A stretch of 64,000 bases of DNA from Calothrix sp. PCC 7103 (GCF_000331305.1 NZ_KB217483.1:629365-693364), one strand, 5' to 3'; shown: positions 54,363 through 63,815, counted from the stretch's first letter. Numbers and translations: made by a program. Notes: generated by a model from the letters alone, not told the origin.

Positions 54363-54914
54363 TTAAATTAAATTAGAGCTATCCTCATGTAAAAACTTGA
54401 TAGTATCTTCACACCACTTTAACCATTCAATTTCGTAGCGTATTCCCTGCTGAAGCGTTAAATAGCGATACTTTTCTGCCAAAGGTAAAGTTTGCGGGTT
54501 TGCAAAATGCTTCTCCTCAATAGCTCGATACGCTTTTAACTTGTCTTGGTGCTGCGCGCGGTGATTTTCTAATTCTTTAATAATTTTCTGTTTCGGCGCC
54601 ACCTCACCAGCAAATATTTTTACTAACAACTCATCTTTTATTGGGCTAACTTCTGATGGTTCCAATATCCATTTACGTAAATATTCTTTCCCTGCCTCTG
54701 TAACTGAAAATACCTTCTTGTCTGGGCGCCCCTCTTGCCTAATTACCTCTGCAACAATATGTCCCTCTTCCTCTAACTTACTCAATTCTCGGTAAATCTG
54801 CTGCTGCGTTGCGTGCCAAAAAAAACCCACAGTCCCCGCAAACTGCTTCGACAAATCATAACCACTACACGCTGTATCTAATAAAGCCGCCAAAATCGCA
54901 TGAGATATTGCCAT
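54363..54914 (-). CDS. PadR-family transcriptional regulator
   Basis: The 183-residue protein has the N-terminal PadR winged helix (HAILAALLDTACSGYDLSKQ, QQIYRELSKLEEEGHIVAE, GRPDKKVFSVTEAGKEYLRK) and the alpha-helical C-terminal dimerisation domain of the longer PadR/AphA type (RYLTLQQGIRYEIEWLKWCE). It lies downstream of the Rieske oxygenase gene on the same strand; two strong palindromes in the gap between them (54957-54982, 54995-55023) are likely binding sites. It may respond to a small aromatic or lipid ligand. Confidence 0.9.
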   Translation of the reverse strand: MAISHAILAALLDTACSGYDLSKQFAGTVGFFWHATQQQIYRELSKLEEEGHIVAEVIRQEGRPDKKVFSVTEAGKEYLRKWILEPSEVSPIKDELLVKIFAGEVAPKQKIIKELENHRAQHQDKLKAYRAIEEKHFANPQTLPLAEKYRYLTLQQGIRYEIEWLKWCEDTIKFLHEDSSNLI

Positions 54915-54956
54915 AAAATTCTATTCTTTCTTTAGCTTTTATAAATAAAGCTTGAT

Positions 54957-54982
54957 TGTATACTCACTTTGTTGAGTATACA
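54957..54982. promoter_or_regulatory. Inverted repeat, probable PadR operator
   Basis: TGTATACTCA-ctttgt-TGAGTATACA, perfect 10-base arms, 43 bp upstream of the PadR-family start. Position and symmetry suit autorepression. Confidence 0.65.
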
Positions 54983-54994
54983 GTATAGGTATTA

Positions 54995-55023
54995 CAATTT
55001 GACAACCAATGGTTGTCAAATTG
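54995..55023. promoter_or_regulatory. 29-bp palindrome between Rieske and PadR genes
   Basis: Perfect 14-base arms (CAATTTGACAACCA and complement) around a single A. It lies 27 bp after the Rieske gene stop and 12 bp from the first palindrome. It could be a second operator or an mRNA hairpin ending the oxygenase message; no T-run follows on the minus strand. Confidence 0.6.
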
Positions 55024-55049
55024 AAAAATAGTAATTATATACTGCTTAT

Positions 55050-56495
55050 TTAGTTATTACGTGCGTGTTCAAATTCGTACACGTAAAACAAGCGGCGCAA
55101 TTTTAGAAGTAGATAACCTATACCAGCAAACGTAACGGCGCCTAAAATAGCTAACCAAAAACCAGCAGGAGGGAAAGATTCAACAGCGCGTGCATCAATA
55201 ATTACACTCCAATATGTAAGTATTATAGATGTTGCAAAAGCAAAAACAGTCAGCCTATTTATGTTTTTTAAAGCATTTTGACAAACGCTACAGTGCTGGG
55301 TGTGTGCTGTCCAAACATCAAATAGCTTTTGTTTATCTAATTCCGGAGTAGGAAGGTGTGAGTTGCATTCTGGCGCCCAAGGAATGCCACCACCTGCTTT
55401 ATTTTCTAACCAATTGCGAAACGCGATTATCATCTTATCTTGAGGGTTAGGCGTGAAAACTTTGTTCAACCATCTACCTTGTTTTTGAGCTATAATCTTT
55501 TCTTGATAATGAAGAAAAACCATATCTTGGTGTAGAAATAACGAAGCCAGAACATGACCTAACCATGTTGGCATTGGTAATCCAAAAAATCCTAAACCTG
55601 CTGGTGTTTTGTTTTCGTCATTTTTGACTAATACCTGGCACCCAATATGACGACACCATCCCGGACGAGTTGGAGTTGCATACAAAACTAGAATTAGTTG
55701 ACCACCATCTTGTAAAGTTGAAACAATCCGCATCAAACAAGGCGGTTGAAAATTATGAACAGCTTGTTTTATATTAGGGGCTGTTGGTGTAATTTCATAA
55801 GCAAAACCAGATTGACTTGATATTTCACTCAAGCGAATCATATCATAATATTTAGCGTCCTTATATCGGTTGCCGACAATTCCATGATGCGAGACAGGAA
55901 CATGCGCTGGGTCAGAAATATTCTCCATGAAAAAGTCCCATCCATACGCCAAGTCACGAAAATTCCAAAATAACTTTACTACTTTATCTGACTTGTTTTC
56001 TAACTCTGGGGTAATTAACGGTTGAGATGACTGACTTTCAAGTTGTGCTTCTACTCCTGACTCTGCCCATACCCATAATAATCCTTGTTGTTCTTGAGTT
56101 GGATAAAAAACTGCACAAGATTTAGAATTTGAGCAATGTTGTGACTCCGTTTGTTCATCTTTAGCTTGGGGAATGCTAACACAATTTCCTTCACCATCAA
56201 AACGCCAAGCATGGTAAGCGCACATTAGTGTACCATCTGTTTCTACTCGCCCTTCTGAAAAAGGCGCCAGTCGGTGAGGACAAGCATCTTCAAAACATCG
56301 CCATTTCCCAGAGCCATCTTTCCACAATACAATATTTTTTCCAAGTAATTGCATTGCATGAGGACGTGATGAGTCTAAAAAATCAACAACAGCAACTGGA
56401 TACCACTGTTTTGTCCATTGAAATACTGTTTCTTGTGGTGCCACTTCTAAGTTTACATCATGCTCGTTAGTTGGCAAACTGTTGTACTTAGTCAC
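55050..56495 (-). CDS. Rieske oxygenase of the PaO/ACD1/Tic55-like family
   Basis: I start at the GTG giving (M)TKYNSLPTNEHDVNLEVAPQ, because AAGGAG lies 5 bases upstream; the frame extends 36 codons further through a dispersed repeat. The 481-residue protein has a Rieske [2Fe-2S] site (CPHR at 72-75, CAYH at 92-95), a mononuclear iron site in ENISDPAHVPVSHHG, a PaO domain, a C-terminal CSVC pair and two membrane helices. This is the layout of pheophorbide a oxygenase and relatives. Cyanobacterial members act on unknown, perhaps tetrapyrrole or aromatic, substrates. The adjacent PadR regulator suggests ligand-controlled expression. Confidence 0.88.
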   Translation of the reverse strand: MTKYNSLPTNEHDVNLEVAPQETVFQWTKQWYPVAVVDFLDSSRPHAMQLLGKNIVLWKDGSGKWRCFEDACPHRLAPFSEGRVETDGTLMCAYHAWRFDGEGNCVSIPQAKDEQTESQHCSNSKSCAVFYPTQEQQGLLWVWAESGVEAQLESQSSQPLITPELENKSDKVVKLFWNFRDLAYGWDFFMENISDPAHVPVSHHGIVGNRYKDAKYYDMIRLSEISSQSGFAYEITPTAPNIKQAVHNFQPPCLMRIVSTLQDGGQLILVLYATPTRPGWCRHIGCQVLVKNDENKTPAGLGFFGLPMPTWLGHVLASLFLHQDMVFLHYQEKIIAQKQGRWLNKVFTPNPQDKMIIAFRNWLENKAGGGIPWAPECNSHLPTPELDKQKLFDVWTAHTQHCSVCQNALKNINRLTVFAFATSIILTYWSVIIDARAVESFPPAGFWLAILGAVTFAGIGYLLLKLRRLFYVYEFEHARNN

Positions 56496-56603
56496 AGTTA
56501 CTCCTTTTTTACGCATGGTCATTGGGTTGTTGTTAGGATTTACGCAAAGAAACCTGGAATATACGTTGATAGCATGTAATAAAAATGACGATTTTGCTCC
56601 CAA

Positions 56604-56989
56604 ACCAGGTTTCTAGGTTTTCATGCGTAAGTCCTGGTTCTAATTATAACTTTTTACTACAAATTTTTACTAGGATATGTTAACGTCCAGTTATCTTTGC
56701 TACTAATACCGTTCCCCTAACCAAGGTTGAGCTACTACTTTTGTTGCACTTACTTGGAATTTTTCGACTTTGGATGACATAAATGGTTCTGCGTTACAAT
56801 CTATATCATGCAAAGGCATTAAAATTATTCAAGTAATGAAATTACATGTAGTCTAAGAATCAGCTGACATCAGGAGTTAACAAAATACATAATTTTTCAA
56901 AATTGTTGAAAATTGTTAATATTTTTTTAATAATCCAGTTAGAATACATCAAATAGAATGTAACAAATGAACATAATTTACTGTGGTTT
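56604..56989. other. Spacer
   Basis: No gene is seen. The Rieske leader region (56540-56625) contains AGAAACCTGG and AACCAGGTTTCT, a divergent member of the AGAAACCNGGTTTCT repeat family. The rest is AT-rich and must include the Rieske promoter. Confidence 0.4.
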
Positions 56990-58462
56990 TTACGTAAGCT
57001 CTGAGACACCCTGAATTTGCAGTAGTACAGGATGAGAAAAAATTAAATCTTCGTACTTAGCAATGGTATCTGGAACGTTGTGAATATTTTTCCACCGCAT
57101 TTGAGTCTCTGGACAGTTCCCTTTGCTTGATAAAACCATCTGACAAAACTTTAATGCTTTGTTATCCGATTGTAATTCTTTGGAATATTGAAATTGACGG
57201 TCAGCAGTTTGGCTAAAAATTTCTACTTCTTGTTGTAGCAAATTATCTAACGATTTTGCTAACTCTCCCATTGTCTTGCTGTTCATTAATTCTTTACGAA
57301 TGACCTGTAATTCTTGAATAGCTTTTGTTAACGCATTGAAATTTTTGTGTTGTTCTGCTTCTGTACCCAACTCCTCACACAAGTCTAAATATTGTTGCTG
57401 AAGTCGTACATATTTTTCTTGTTCTTGAATTAAATCAGATAATGCGTTATACGCAGCTTGATATTTTTCTTCGGTAAGTAGCTTTTGAATATTCTTTCTT
57501 TGTCCAAATTCTGGATATTCTGCCGATTTTTGGACGAATTTGTCTCGAAATGAAAGCTCTAATGCTCTTTGACGCTTGATTTTATCTTGTTTTTGAATTA
57601 ACTCATTCAATAATCTACACGCAGTTTTATAATATTCTTTTTGAATCAACTGTTGAAGGTTATTATCATAAATCAAATCTGGATATATTGCCGCTTTTTC
57701 TGTAAACTCGTATTTAAACGAAAGTTCAATTGCATTTTCACGGTCAATTCTTTCTTTCTGCTGAATTAAATTATTTAATAAATTATGTGCTGCTCGATAC
57801 TTATCTTGTTTGACTAAGTGTTTTATATTGTCATTTTTTGCTATCTCTGGATATTGTACAACTCTAGTCAAAAACTTTTCTTTAAACGAAAGCTCTAATT
57901 CTTTCTCTCGTGCAAGTTGTTTTGCTTTTGCCGTCAAATGTTCTTCGACATAATCATAAAACTGTTTTAATAACGTTTTATCTGCATGTAAAATCTCTAA
58001 TACTTTCAATAAACTAAAAACTGGATACTGTCCATATTTTGATTCTCCCCAGTAAAGAATGGGTAGAGCATCTTTTATTTCTTGCAGTCTGCGACGGTTT
58101 GCTGTAGATATACGAAACAATTTCTCAAAAGTCACTACCGACAATTCAAAGTCTGGCATAAATTTTTTCGTTAAAACAGCACGTAACTCTGTAATCTTAA
58201 CTTCTTTTAATACTTTTACTATATCTTCTTTTGCCGATGATTTTGCTACCGTTAACCCTAACTCTTTCAATATCAGATTTAATTTCTCTTTTGTTAACAA
58301 CTCTAAACAAGAGTAAGCAAACTCTTTCACAAGACTTGCTCCTTTATACCAGTAGCACCACCCTGCTACATATGTTAATTCACTTTCTAACTTCTCTGGT
58401 ACAGCTTTGGTTCTATTTTGAGCATCCAATATTAAAAGTGCTGCTACTTTTGCTGAATACAT
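56990..58462 (-). CDS. Coiled-coil protein with three tandem 56-residue repeats, unknown
   Basis: The 490-residue, strongly charged, helical protein has no signal peptide or membrane helix. Residues about 188-360 comprise three tandem repeats of about 55 residues, each starting LELSF/IELSF, then K/RxxFxxKxxxYPE, NIQKLL/NIKHLV, YxAAxxLLNxLIQ and QEK/QKE. A C-terminal coiled coil follows. The N-terminal 150 residues (VAGWCYWYKGASLVKEFAYS, LTKEKLNLILKELGLTVAKS) look like a separate domain, perhaps a SAP-like helical segment. I recognise no family. It lies in the longest GGCGCC-free stretch of the window (56260-58578), which may point to later arrival. Confidence 0.65.
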   Translation of the reverse strand: MYSAKVAALLILDAQNRTKAVPEKLESELTYVAGWCYWYKGASLVKEFAYSCLELLTKEKLNLILKELGLTVAKSSAKEDIVKVLKEVKITELRAVLTKKFMPDFELSVVTFEKLFRISTANRRRLQEIKDALPILYWGESKYGQYPVFSLLKVLEILHADKTLLKQFYDYVEEHLTAKAKQLAREKELELSFKEKFLTRVVQYPEIAKNDNIKHLVKQDKYRAAHNLLNNLIQQKERIDRENAIELSFKYEFTEKAAIYPDLIYDNNLQQLIQKEYYKTACRLLNELIQKQDKIKRQRALELSFRDKFVQKSAEYPEFGQRKNIQKLLTEEKYQAAYNALSDLIQEQEKYVRLQQQYLDLCEELGTEAEQHKNFNALTKAIQELQVIRKELMNSKTMGELAKSLDNLLQQEVEIFSQTADRQFQYSKELQSDNKALKFCQMVLSSKGNCPETQMRWKNIHNVPDTIAKYEDLIFSHPVLLQIQGVSELT

Positions 58463-59706
58463 AGTTCTGCCTTAATTTCAACATTCTATAAATTCTCTTT
58501 GTTAATAAATGTATCGAAGACTGTCTATTTTTCTCTTATTGTCTCACATCTCACCCAAAACAACCAACAAACCCAATGAGGCGCCTATCTTTATAGTTTA
58601 TAGGTACTATTACGTAATTCAGTCTTTGGCATTATATATAGGAGTAATTACAGAACAAAAAGCCAAAATCGATTTTACCACCACGCACTATTAATCGTGA
58701 TGACCCAGAGATTCATGGTGCGTAACGCTACGATATTATGCGCTTCGTTGAGATATTGTTATAGCGTTACAACGTATGCATCTACGAAACGGCGCCACGT
58801 GTTTAAATAAATTAAATCTTTGAATCAGTTCTATTATTTGCTTGTTTGGGTCAGTTTGTCGAACGTAGTAACCATACCTCATATCTTGCATCAACGTATT
58901 AATACTTAATTTTATTGTTGCTAATAAACATAATTTTTTATCATTAACACGAAAAAATAGGTATTTTCAGCCTGCGTAGGCAGGCTTTGTTCGTATAGTC
59001 TCACCCACGCGCGGGTGTAGGTGCAAGATATAGCATCAATAATCCTTTGTCGCGCGTTAGTTCCTTATCTTCGTAGTCATTACGGTATAACGTGTCAAAC
59101 TACGATTCGTATTATTTTATTGCGAAAGTTTTTTATTTTATTTGAGACATAGATTATTGTCTATGAACTTTATAGTTTGTTCATGAATCACATTTAATCG
59201 ACCTTTAATCTGTTCATAGCAACCGATTTTTCTAAAAATAAAAGAGAAAGAATTGCAACTACTTGCAAATTTTTCTGACTTGAGTTAGAGTCGAGGCATA
59301 AGCTTAAAAAACCAAATACAGTTAAGTGTTCAGGAGGTTAACTTTAAATTCCGCACAAAAACATAGATAAGTCTTAAAAGTGGACATTTCTGAAGTGTGA
59401 TGCTATTACTGAGCAAACATACTTTTTTGTCAATCAACCTTAAGCAATAAAACTAATGATGAGCAGATATATTGCTCTATATTTATATTGTTTTCAGATT
59501 GTTGATAATAGTTATCAATATGTTTCTGAAGAAAGATGGCTTGATATCACAATATGTTAGAGAATCATAATTAAACGCCGTTGATATCGCTCTCTTGGTA
59601 GATGATAGATGCGAGTTTATCATTTGAATAAGGGCGCCTTTTTAACAAATTCTGTGTAAAAAACCTTAAATTTCTTTGTCCGCATATAAAAGTGTAGTAC
59701 AGGTAG
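58463..59706. other. 1.2-kb spacer with hairpin repeats
   Basis: No gene is convincingly seen on either strand. It contains GTGCGTAACGCTA hairpin at 58718-58776, the AGCCTGC-gtag-GCAGGCT hairpin at 58969-58986 (twin of 15862-15879), and GGCGCC at about 58579, 58791 and 59634. The region 59100-59700 is AT-rich and featureless apart from the promoter expected for the gene at 59707. A small RNA gene here cannot be excluded. Confidence 0.45.
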
Positions 59707-60684
59707 ATGAGTAATTTCTTTTGTTCTGATAATTCACGTTCTTTAGGAGAAGACATCATTGGCAGCGCAGCCAATCATCAGACTTATATATTAGTAGAGT
59801 GTCCTCCACCTTGGGCATCTGAAGCGTTTGATTCTAAGTGGGTTCCAAGTAACTTAAAAAACTTAGCAGAAGAAGTTAAACGTGCGCGACTGCCAATAAA
59901 GTTCTTATTGATAGCCAATAATGTATCTCATAAATCGAATCGTACAACGCTGTTGATATATCAGCGTAAGGACGGTTTAGGAAGTGGATATCGTAAACAA
60001 GAATATAGTTTGCCTAATATCGAACAAGTTGCTGGTTTGGTGACAAAGTGGTTGTACGGCAATGTTACTGAGCATGAAGTTGAAACAAGTGTAAAGCGAG
60101 ATATTTTAGTATGTACCCACGGTAGTCATGACCGTTGCTGTGCTAGATACGGCGCCCCTTTTCATTTTTACGCTTCTGAATTAGTATCTGATTTATATCC
60201 CGATACTGTGCGGATGTGGAAAACTACGCATTTTGGTGGGCATCGATTTGCTCCAACTGCAATAGACTTACCTGATGGTAGATATTATGGCGCCTTGGAA
60301 CCAGATATTTTTAAAGCTATACTTACCCGCACCGGTAATATCGAATGTTTGAATCAGGTGTATAGAGGTAGTTCAATTTTACCACCCGAAATTCAAGTTT
60401 TGGAACGAGACCTGATACTGCGTTACGGTTGGGACTGGTTCAGTTATAAAGTTGCTGGTAGAATCGTTGAGGCAAGTGAAGACAATAGCAATATTATTGC
60501 CGAACTGACTTTTGAAAAACCAGATGGTTCTATGTACTGTCATCAGGCACAATTATTTAGAGATGCTAAAAAGACTGTTGAACTCAAAGGTTCTTGCGGC
60601 GCCACCAAAGATTCGGTGTTTACGAAGTATACTGTTACCAATGTATGGTTAGCATCGCAGAAAATCGCTAGCTATACGGTTTGA
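59707..60684 (+). CDS. Sucrase/ferredoxin-like family protein
   Basis: The 325-residue protein matches the Suc_Fer-like (PF06999) family: an N-terminal thioredoxin-like half with CPPPWASEAF, and a second half with ILVCTHGSHDRCCARYG and MWKTTHFGGHRFAPTAIDLP. The latter has the Cys and His residues expected for a thioredoxin-fold [2Fe-2S] protein. Function in bacteria is unclear: despite the name it is not an invertase, and redox or iron-related roles are suspected. Full length; monocistronic. Confidence 0.9.
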   Translation: MSNFFCSDNSRSLGEDIIGSAANHQTYILVECPPPWASEAFDSKWVPSNLKNLAEEVKRARLPIKFLLIANNVSHKSNRTTLLIYQRKDGLGSGYRKQEYSLPNIEQVAGLVTKWLYGNVTEHEVETSVKRDILVCTHGSHDRCCARYGAPFHFYASELVSDLYPDTVRMWKTTHFGGHRFAPTAIDLPDGRYYGALEPDIFKAILTRTGNIECLNQVYRGSSILPPEIQVLERDLILRYGWDWFSYKVAGRIVEASEDNSNIIAELTFEKPDGSMYCHQAQLFRDAKKTVELKGSCGATKDSVFTKYTVTNVWLASQKIASYTV

Positions 60685-61444
60685 TTCGATAAAACGATTA
60701 GGGAATCTCGCGTGACCCCTATTAATGATTTAATATTACTCGGTGCCAACTTTATATCTGAACTAATTAGTGACTATGTATTATAGTTGTTACTACTCGA
60801 AAACCCCATCTGTTCCCAGAAATGTCCATTGAAGCAGTTAATAGTATATTAGTGTTATAATGATATCCCGGAAGAATACTTGGTCATGGCAGTTTCGATA
60901 AATCATACTGAAAAAGTATATTTTAGTGTTTATATTTTTGAAATTTTACGTATTATTCTCCTCCTGAGACACTCCGTGAACGTAAAAAAACCGCTTTTTT
61001 ACAAAATTATTTTTCATAGTTGCATAACTTTTTATACTAAGTACTTAAGAATATGACGTTTATTGCTTAGTGATAAAAATGTTGAAAACCCAATAATTAC
61101 TGAGTTTTTCTACTTTTATTAGTCGAAGAACATCCAGTGTTGCATATTTTGTGCATATAATCGCTTTCATGACTCTCCTTCAAGCGCAAGTTTTTTCTGT
61201 TTAATTTCAGCTTTGGATTTAAAATCAACTACAACAGAGCAAAAGGCACTTACATAAAGAGAGTTAATTAATCTTTGCTCTCTGTGTCCTAATACTCTCT
61301 GTTGTAAATAAATATACTATTGAATATGGTGTAAGAGGAATAAACCACAAAGCACACAAAGAACACAAAGGAAGAATTACGGTTATGCGTCCTTAAATAT
61401 TATTAGGATTAAAGATAATAGTTATATAAAAATATAAAATCGTT
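60685..61444. other. Spacer with CTCCGTGAACG repeat
   Basis: No gene is seen in 760 bp. At 60960-61003 the sequence CTCCTGAGACACTCCGTGAA is followed by CGTAAAAAAACCGCTTTTTT, a near copy of 19146-19190. A degenerate AACCACAAAGCACACAAAG repeat is at about 61344. The promoter for the GTPase gene is expected near its 3-prime end. Confidence 0.45.
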
Positions 61445-62914
61445 ATGACTTCGACTACACCTCCAAACTCTAACCAAACAAATGATACTTCCCAGGTATG
61501 GGAAGAGGAAATGGATAAAGCTATATTTAGTTTTGACGAGATACAAACCGAGTTAAACTACCGTCAAGCACAAACTGCTCTACGTAACATGGTGACAAAG
61601 CTTGACTTAACACCAACTGAACAGCGGGGTTTAGAGAGCGAAATTAATGATTTAGAGAATATGCTGTCAAAGCTTGACCGTATGGTGGTGCAAATAGCAG
61701 CGTTTGGAATGGTTGGACGTGGTAAGTCGTCTTTATTAAATGCGTTGGTTGGTCAAAACGTCTTTGAGACGGGTCCTTTACATGGTGTTACTCGTTCTGC
61801 TCAAAGTGTAAATTGGAGTATAACAGAAGAAACATTCGGCGCCAACGAAAGAGCGTTGCGAGTGCGGTTAAAAAGTAGTGGTCAGTCGCAAGTAGAATTA
61901 ATTGACACACCTGGGTTAGATGAAGTTGATGGAGAAACACGTGCAGCTTTAGCTACTAATATTGCAAATCAAGCCGATTTAATTTTATTTTTGATATCGG
62001 GTGACATGACTTCAGTTGAGCATGAAGCACTATCACAGTTGCGTGATGCAGGTAAACCAATATTATTAGTCTTCAATAAAATTGACCAATATCCTGAAGC
62101 TGACCGCATGGCAATTTATGAAAAAATTCGTGATGAAAGGGTGCGAGAACTAGTATCTCCCGATGAAATAGTCATGTCAGCAGCTTCTCCAGTAGTACGC
62201 GCACTAATACAAAATCCTGATGGTACACGAAGGGTACAGTTACGAACGGGAACAGCACGAGTAGAAGATTTAAAGTTAAAGATTTTAGAGATATTGCACC
62301 GTGAGGGTAAAGCGCTGGTTGCTCTAAACTCGATGATATATGCTGACGTTGTGAACGAACAGTTAGTGCAGCGTAAATTAGCAATTCGCGAAGCTGCTGC
62401 AAATTCGTTTATATGGCGTGCGACAATGACAAAAGCTGTGGCAATTGCTCTTAACCCTATTACTGTAGTAGATATATTAAGCGGCGCCGTTATAGATATA
62501 GTATTAATTATCGGCTTGTCTAAACTATATGGTATTCCAATGAGCGAAGCAGGTGCCGTTAAGTTGCTGCAAAAAATTGCTCTTTCTATGGGTGGCATTT
62601 CGGCAAGTGAACTACTAGCTAATTTTGGTTTAAGCTCATTAAAAACCTTACTAGGAATATCAGCACCCGCTACAGGTGGTTTATCGTTAGGCGCCTATGC
62701 TACTGTGGCAATTACGCAGGCAGGTGTAGCCGGATTCTCTACGTATGCTATTGGACATGTTACCAAAACTTATTTAGCAAATGGCGCCACATGGGGTTCG
62801 GATGGTCCAAAATTTGTAATTAGTAAGATATTAGAAAACTTAGACGAAGAATCAATTTTAAACCGTATCAAAGAAGAACTACAAACCAAAATTAAACTTA
62901 AACGACAAAGGTAA
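61445..62914 (+). CDS. Era-like GTPase with DUF697 membrane domain
   Basis: The 489-residue protein has an N-terminal helical region (20-80) and then a GTPase domain: G1 GMVGRGKSSLLNALVG, G3 DTPGLDE, G4 NKIDQ. The C-terminal 170 residues are hydrophobic and Ala/Gly-rich (AVAIALNPITVVDILSGAVI, SLGAYATVAITQAGVAGF), the DUF697 domain typical of cyanobacterial membrane-associated GTPases. The role is unknown; stress response or membrane remodelling are possibilities. No ribosome binding site is obvious; the start fits family length. Confidence 0.9.
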   Translation: MTSTTPPNSNQTNDTSQVWEEEMDKAIFSFDEIQTELNYRQAQTALRNMVTKLDLTPTEQRGLESEINDLENMLSKLDRMVVQIAAFGMVGRGKSSLLNALVGQNVFETGPLHGVTRSAQSVNWSITEETFGANERALRVRLKSSGQSQVELIDTPGLDEVDGETRAALATNIANQADLILFLISGDMTSVEHEALSQLRDAGKPILLVFNKIDQYPEADRMAIYEKIRDERVRELVSPDEIVMSAASPVVRALIQNPDGTRRVQLRTGTARVEDLKLKILEILHREGKALVALNSMIYADVVNEQLVQRKLAIREAAANSFIWRATMTKAVAIALNPITVVDILSGAVIDIVLIIGLSKLYGIPMSEAGAVKLLQKIALSMGGISASELLANFGLSSLKTLLGISAPATGGLSLGAYATVAITQAGVAGFSTYAIGHVTKTYLANGATWGSDGPKFVISKILENLDEESILNRIKEELQTKIKLKRQR

Positions 62915-63055
62915 TGGCAACGGATACAACGGATGTAACGGATGTAACGGATAGCGTATGTCATTCTGAGCGCAGCGAAGAATCTAAATTCATTATCGTA
63001 TCAAATAAAAACTACAAACCAAAATTAAACTCAAACGACAAAGGTAATTAAGAAT

Positions 63056-63751
63056 ATGCCTTACAGTTCTTTTTCATTACAAGATGTTGTTGAACAATTT
63101 AGTTTAACTTTAGAAGAAAGGATACAATTATTTACCAATGTTGAACCAGTAAATCCAAGTGACTTTTTGGTGATGACGTTGGATGAAAACGTACCGCTTG
63201 CCACAGCTATTAATAGTGAGAAAGCACGCGGTGAGTTAATCATATTTCCAGTACTGCTAGAATTGAAACGCAAAAATAATTATAGTATATCTTTATTTTC
63301 TGGAAAAGAATTTAATGTTGATATTGCAAGGGGTCTAAATGGTTCACCTGATTTCTTAATTAGTACTAGTATACGACGGCGGAAATAAACCCACCATTAC
63401 GAGCCTTGAAAAAATCATGATTTGCAGCCTTTGAAAATGGTAGGCGTATTTACGCCGCACGGTACTAGCCCTGAACAGTATTATATCAAAGCGCCTGTCA
63501 TGGTACTAGTAGAAGCGAAAAATCAAGATATTAATAGCGGTTTAGGACAATGCGCTTCAGAAATGATAGCAGCACAGATATTTAATCAAAAAAATAATCA
63601 ACCCCTTGAAACTATTTATGGATGTATTACCACTGGGATTTTGTGGAAGTTTTTGAAATTAGAACAACAAAAGCTATATATTGATATTTATGAAATTCCA
63701 CTTCGACCAGTTGAGCATTTATTAGGGATATTTATGCAAATTTTAAAGTAG
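63056..63751 (+). pseudogene. PD-(D/E)XK-like protein gene split by a 92-bp insertion
   Basis: The first part (63056-63369) encodes MPYSSFSLQDVVEQFSLTLE through GLNGSPDFLISTS; the second (from 63469) encodes PEQYYIKAPVMVLVEAKNQD to the end. Together they form one protein of about 198 residues of a cyanobacterial family I recognise only as conserved, with a PD-(D/E)XK-like core (Asp in SPDFLI, Glu-Ala-Lys in VLVEAKN, then GQCASEMIAA). The 92-bp insertion with a 7-bp direct repeat (GTACTAG) introduces stop codons. Excising it with one repeat restores FLISTSPEQYYIKAP exactly in frame. Confidence 0.85.
63370..63461. mobile_element. 92-bp MITE-like insertion
   Basis: Flanked by GTACTAG on both sides (63363-63369 and 63462-63468). 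Its ends are imperfect inverted repeats of about 25 bases: CGACGGCGGAAATAAACCCA on the left against the complement CGTGCGGCGTAAATACGCCT on the right, both continuing CCATT. It encodes no protein of its own. Its parent transposon is not in the window. Confidence 0.75.
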
Positions 63752-63815
63752 GGTGCGTAACGCTATAACTATATTTCAACGAAGCAAATAATTTTGTAGC
63801 GTCACGCACCCTACT
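63747..63815. repeat. AGTAGGGTGCGTAACGCTA hairpin
   Basis: Nineteen-base arms with a single G-T type mismatch, beginning at the stop of the gene above. The longest member of the GGTGCGTAACGC family in the window; CAACGAAGC in its loop is the complement of the loop motif at 22685 and 58742. Confidence 0.7.
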
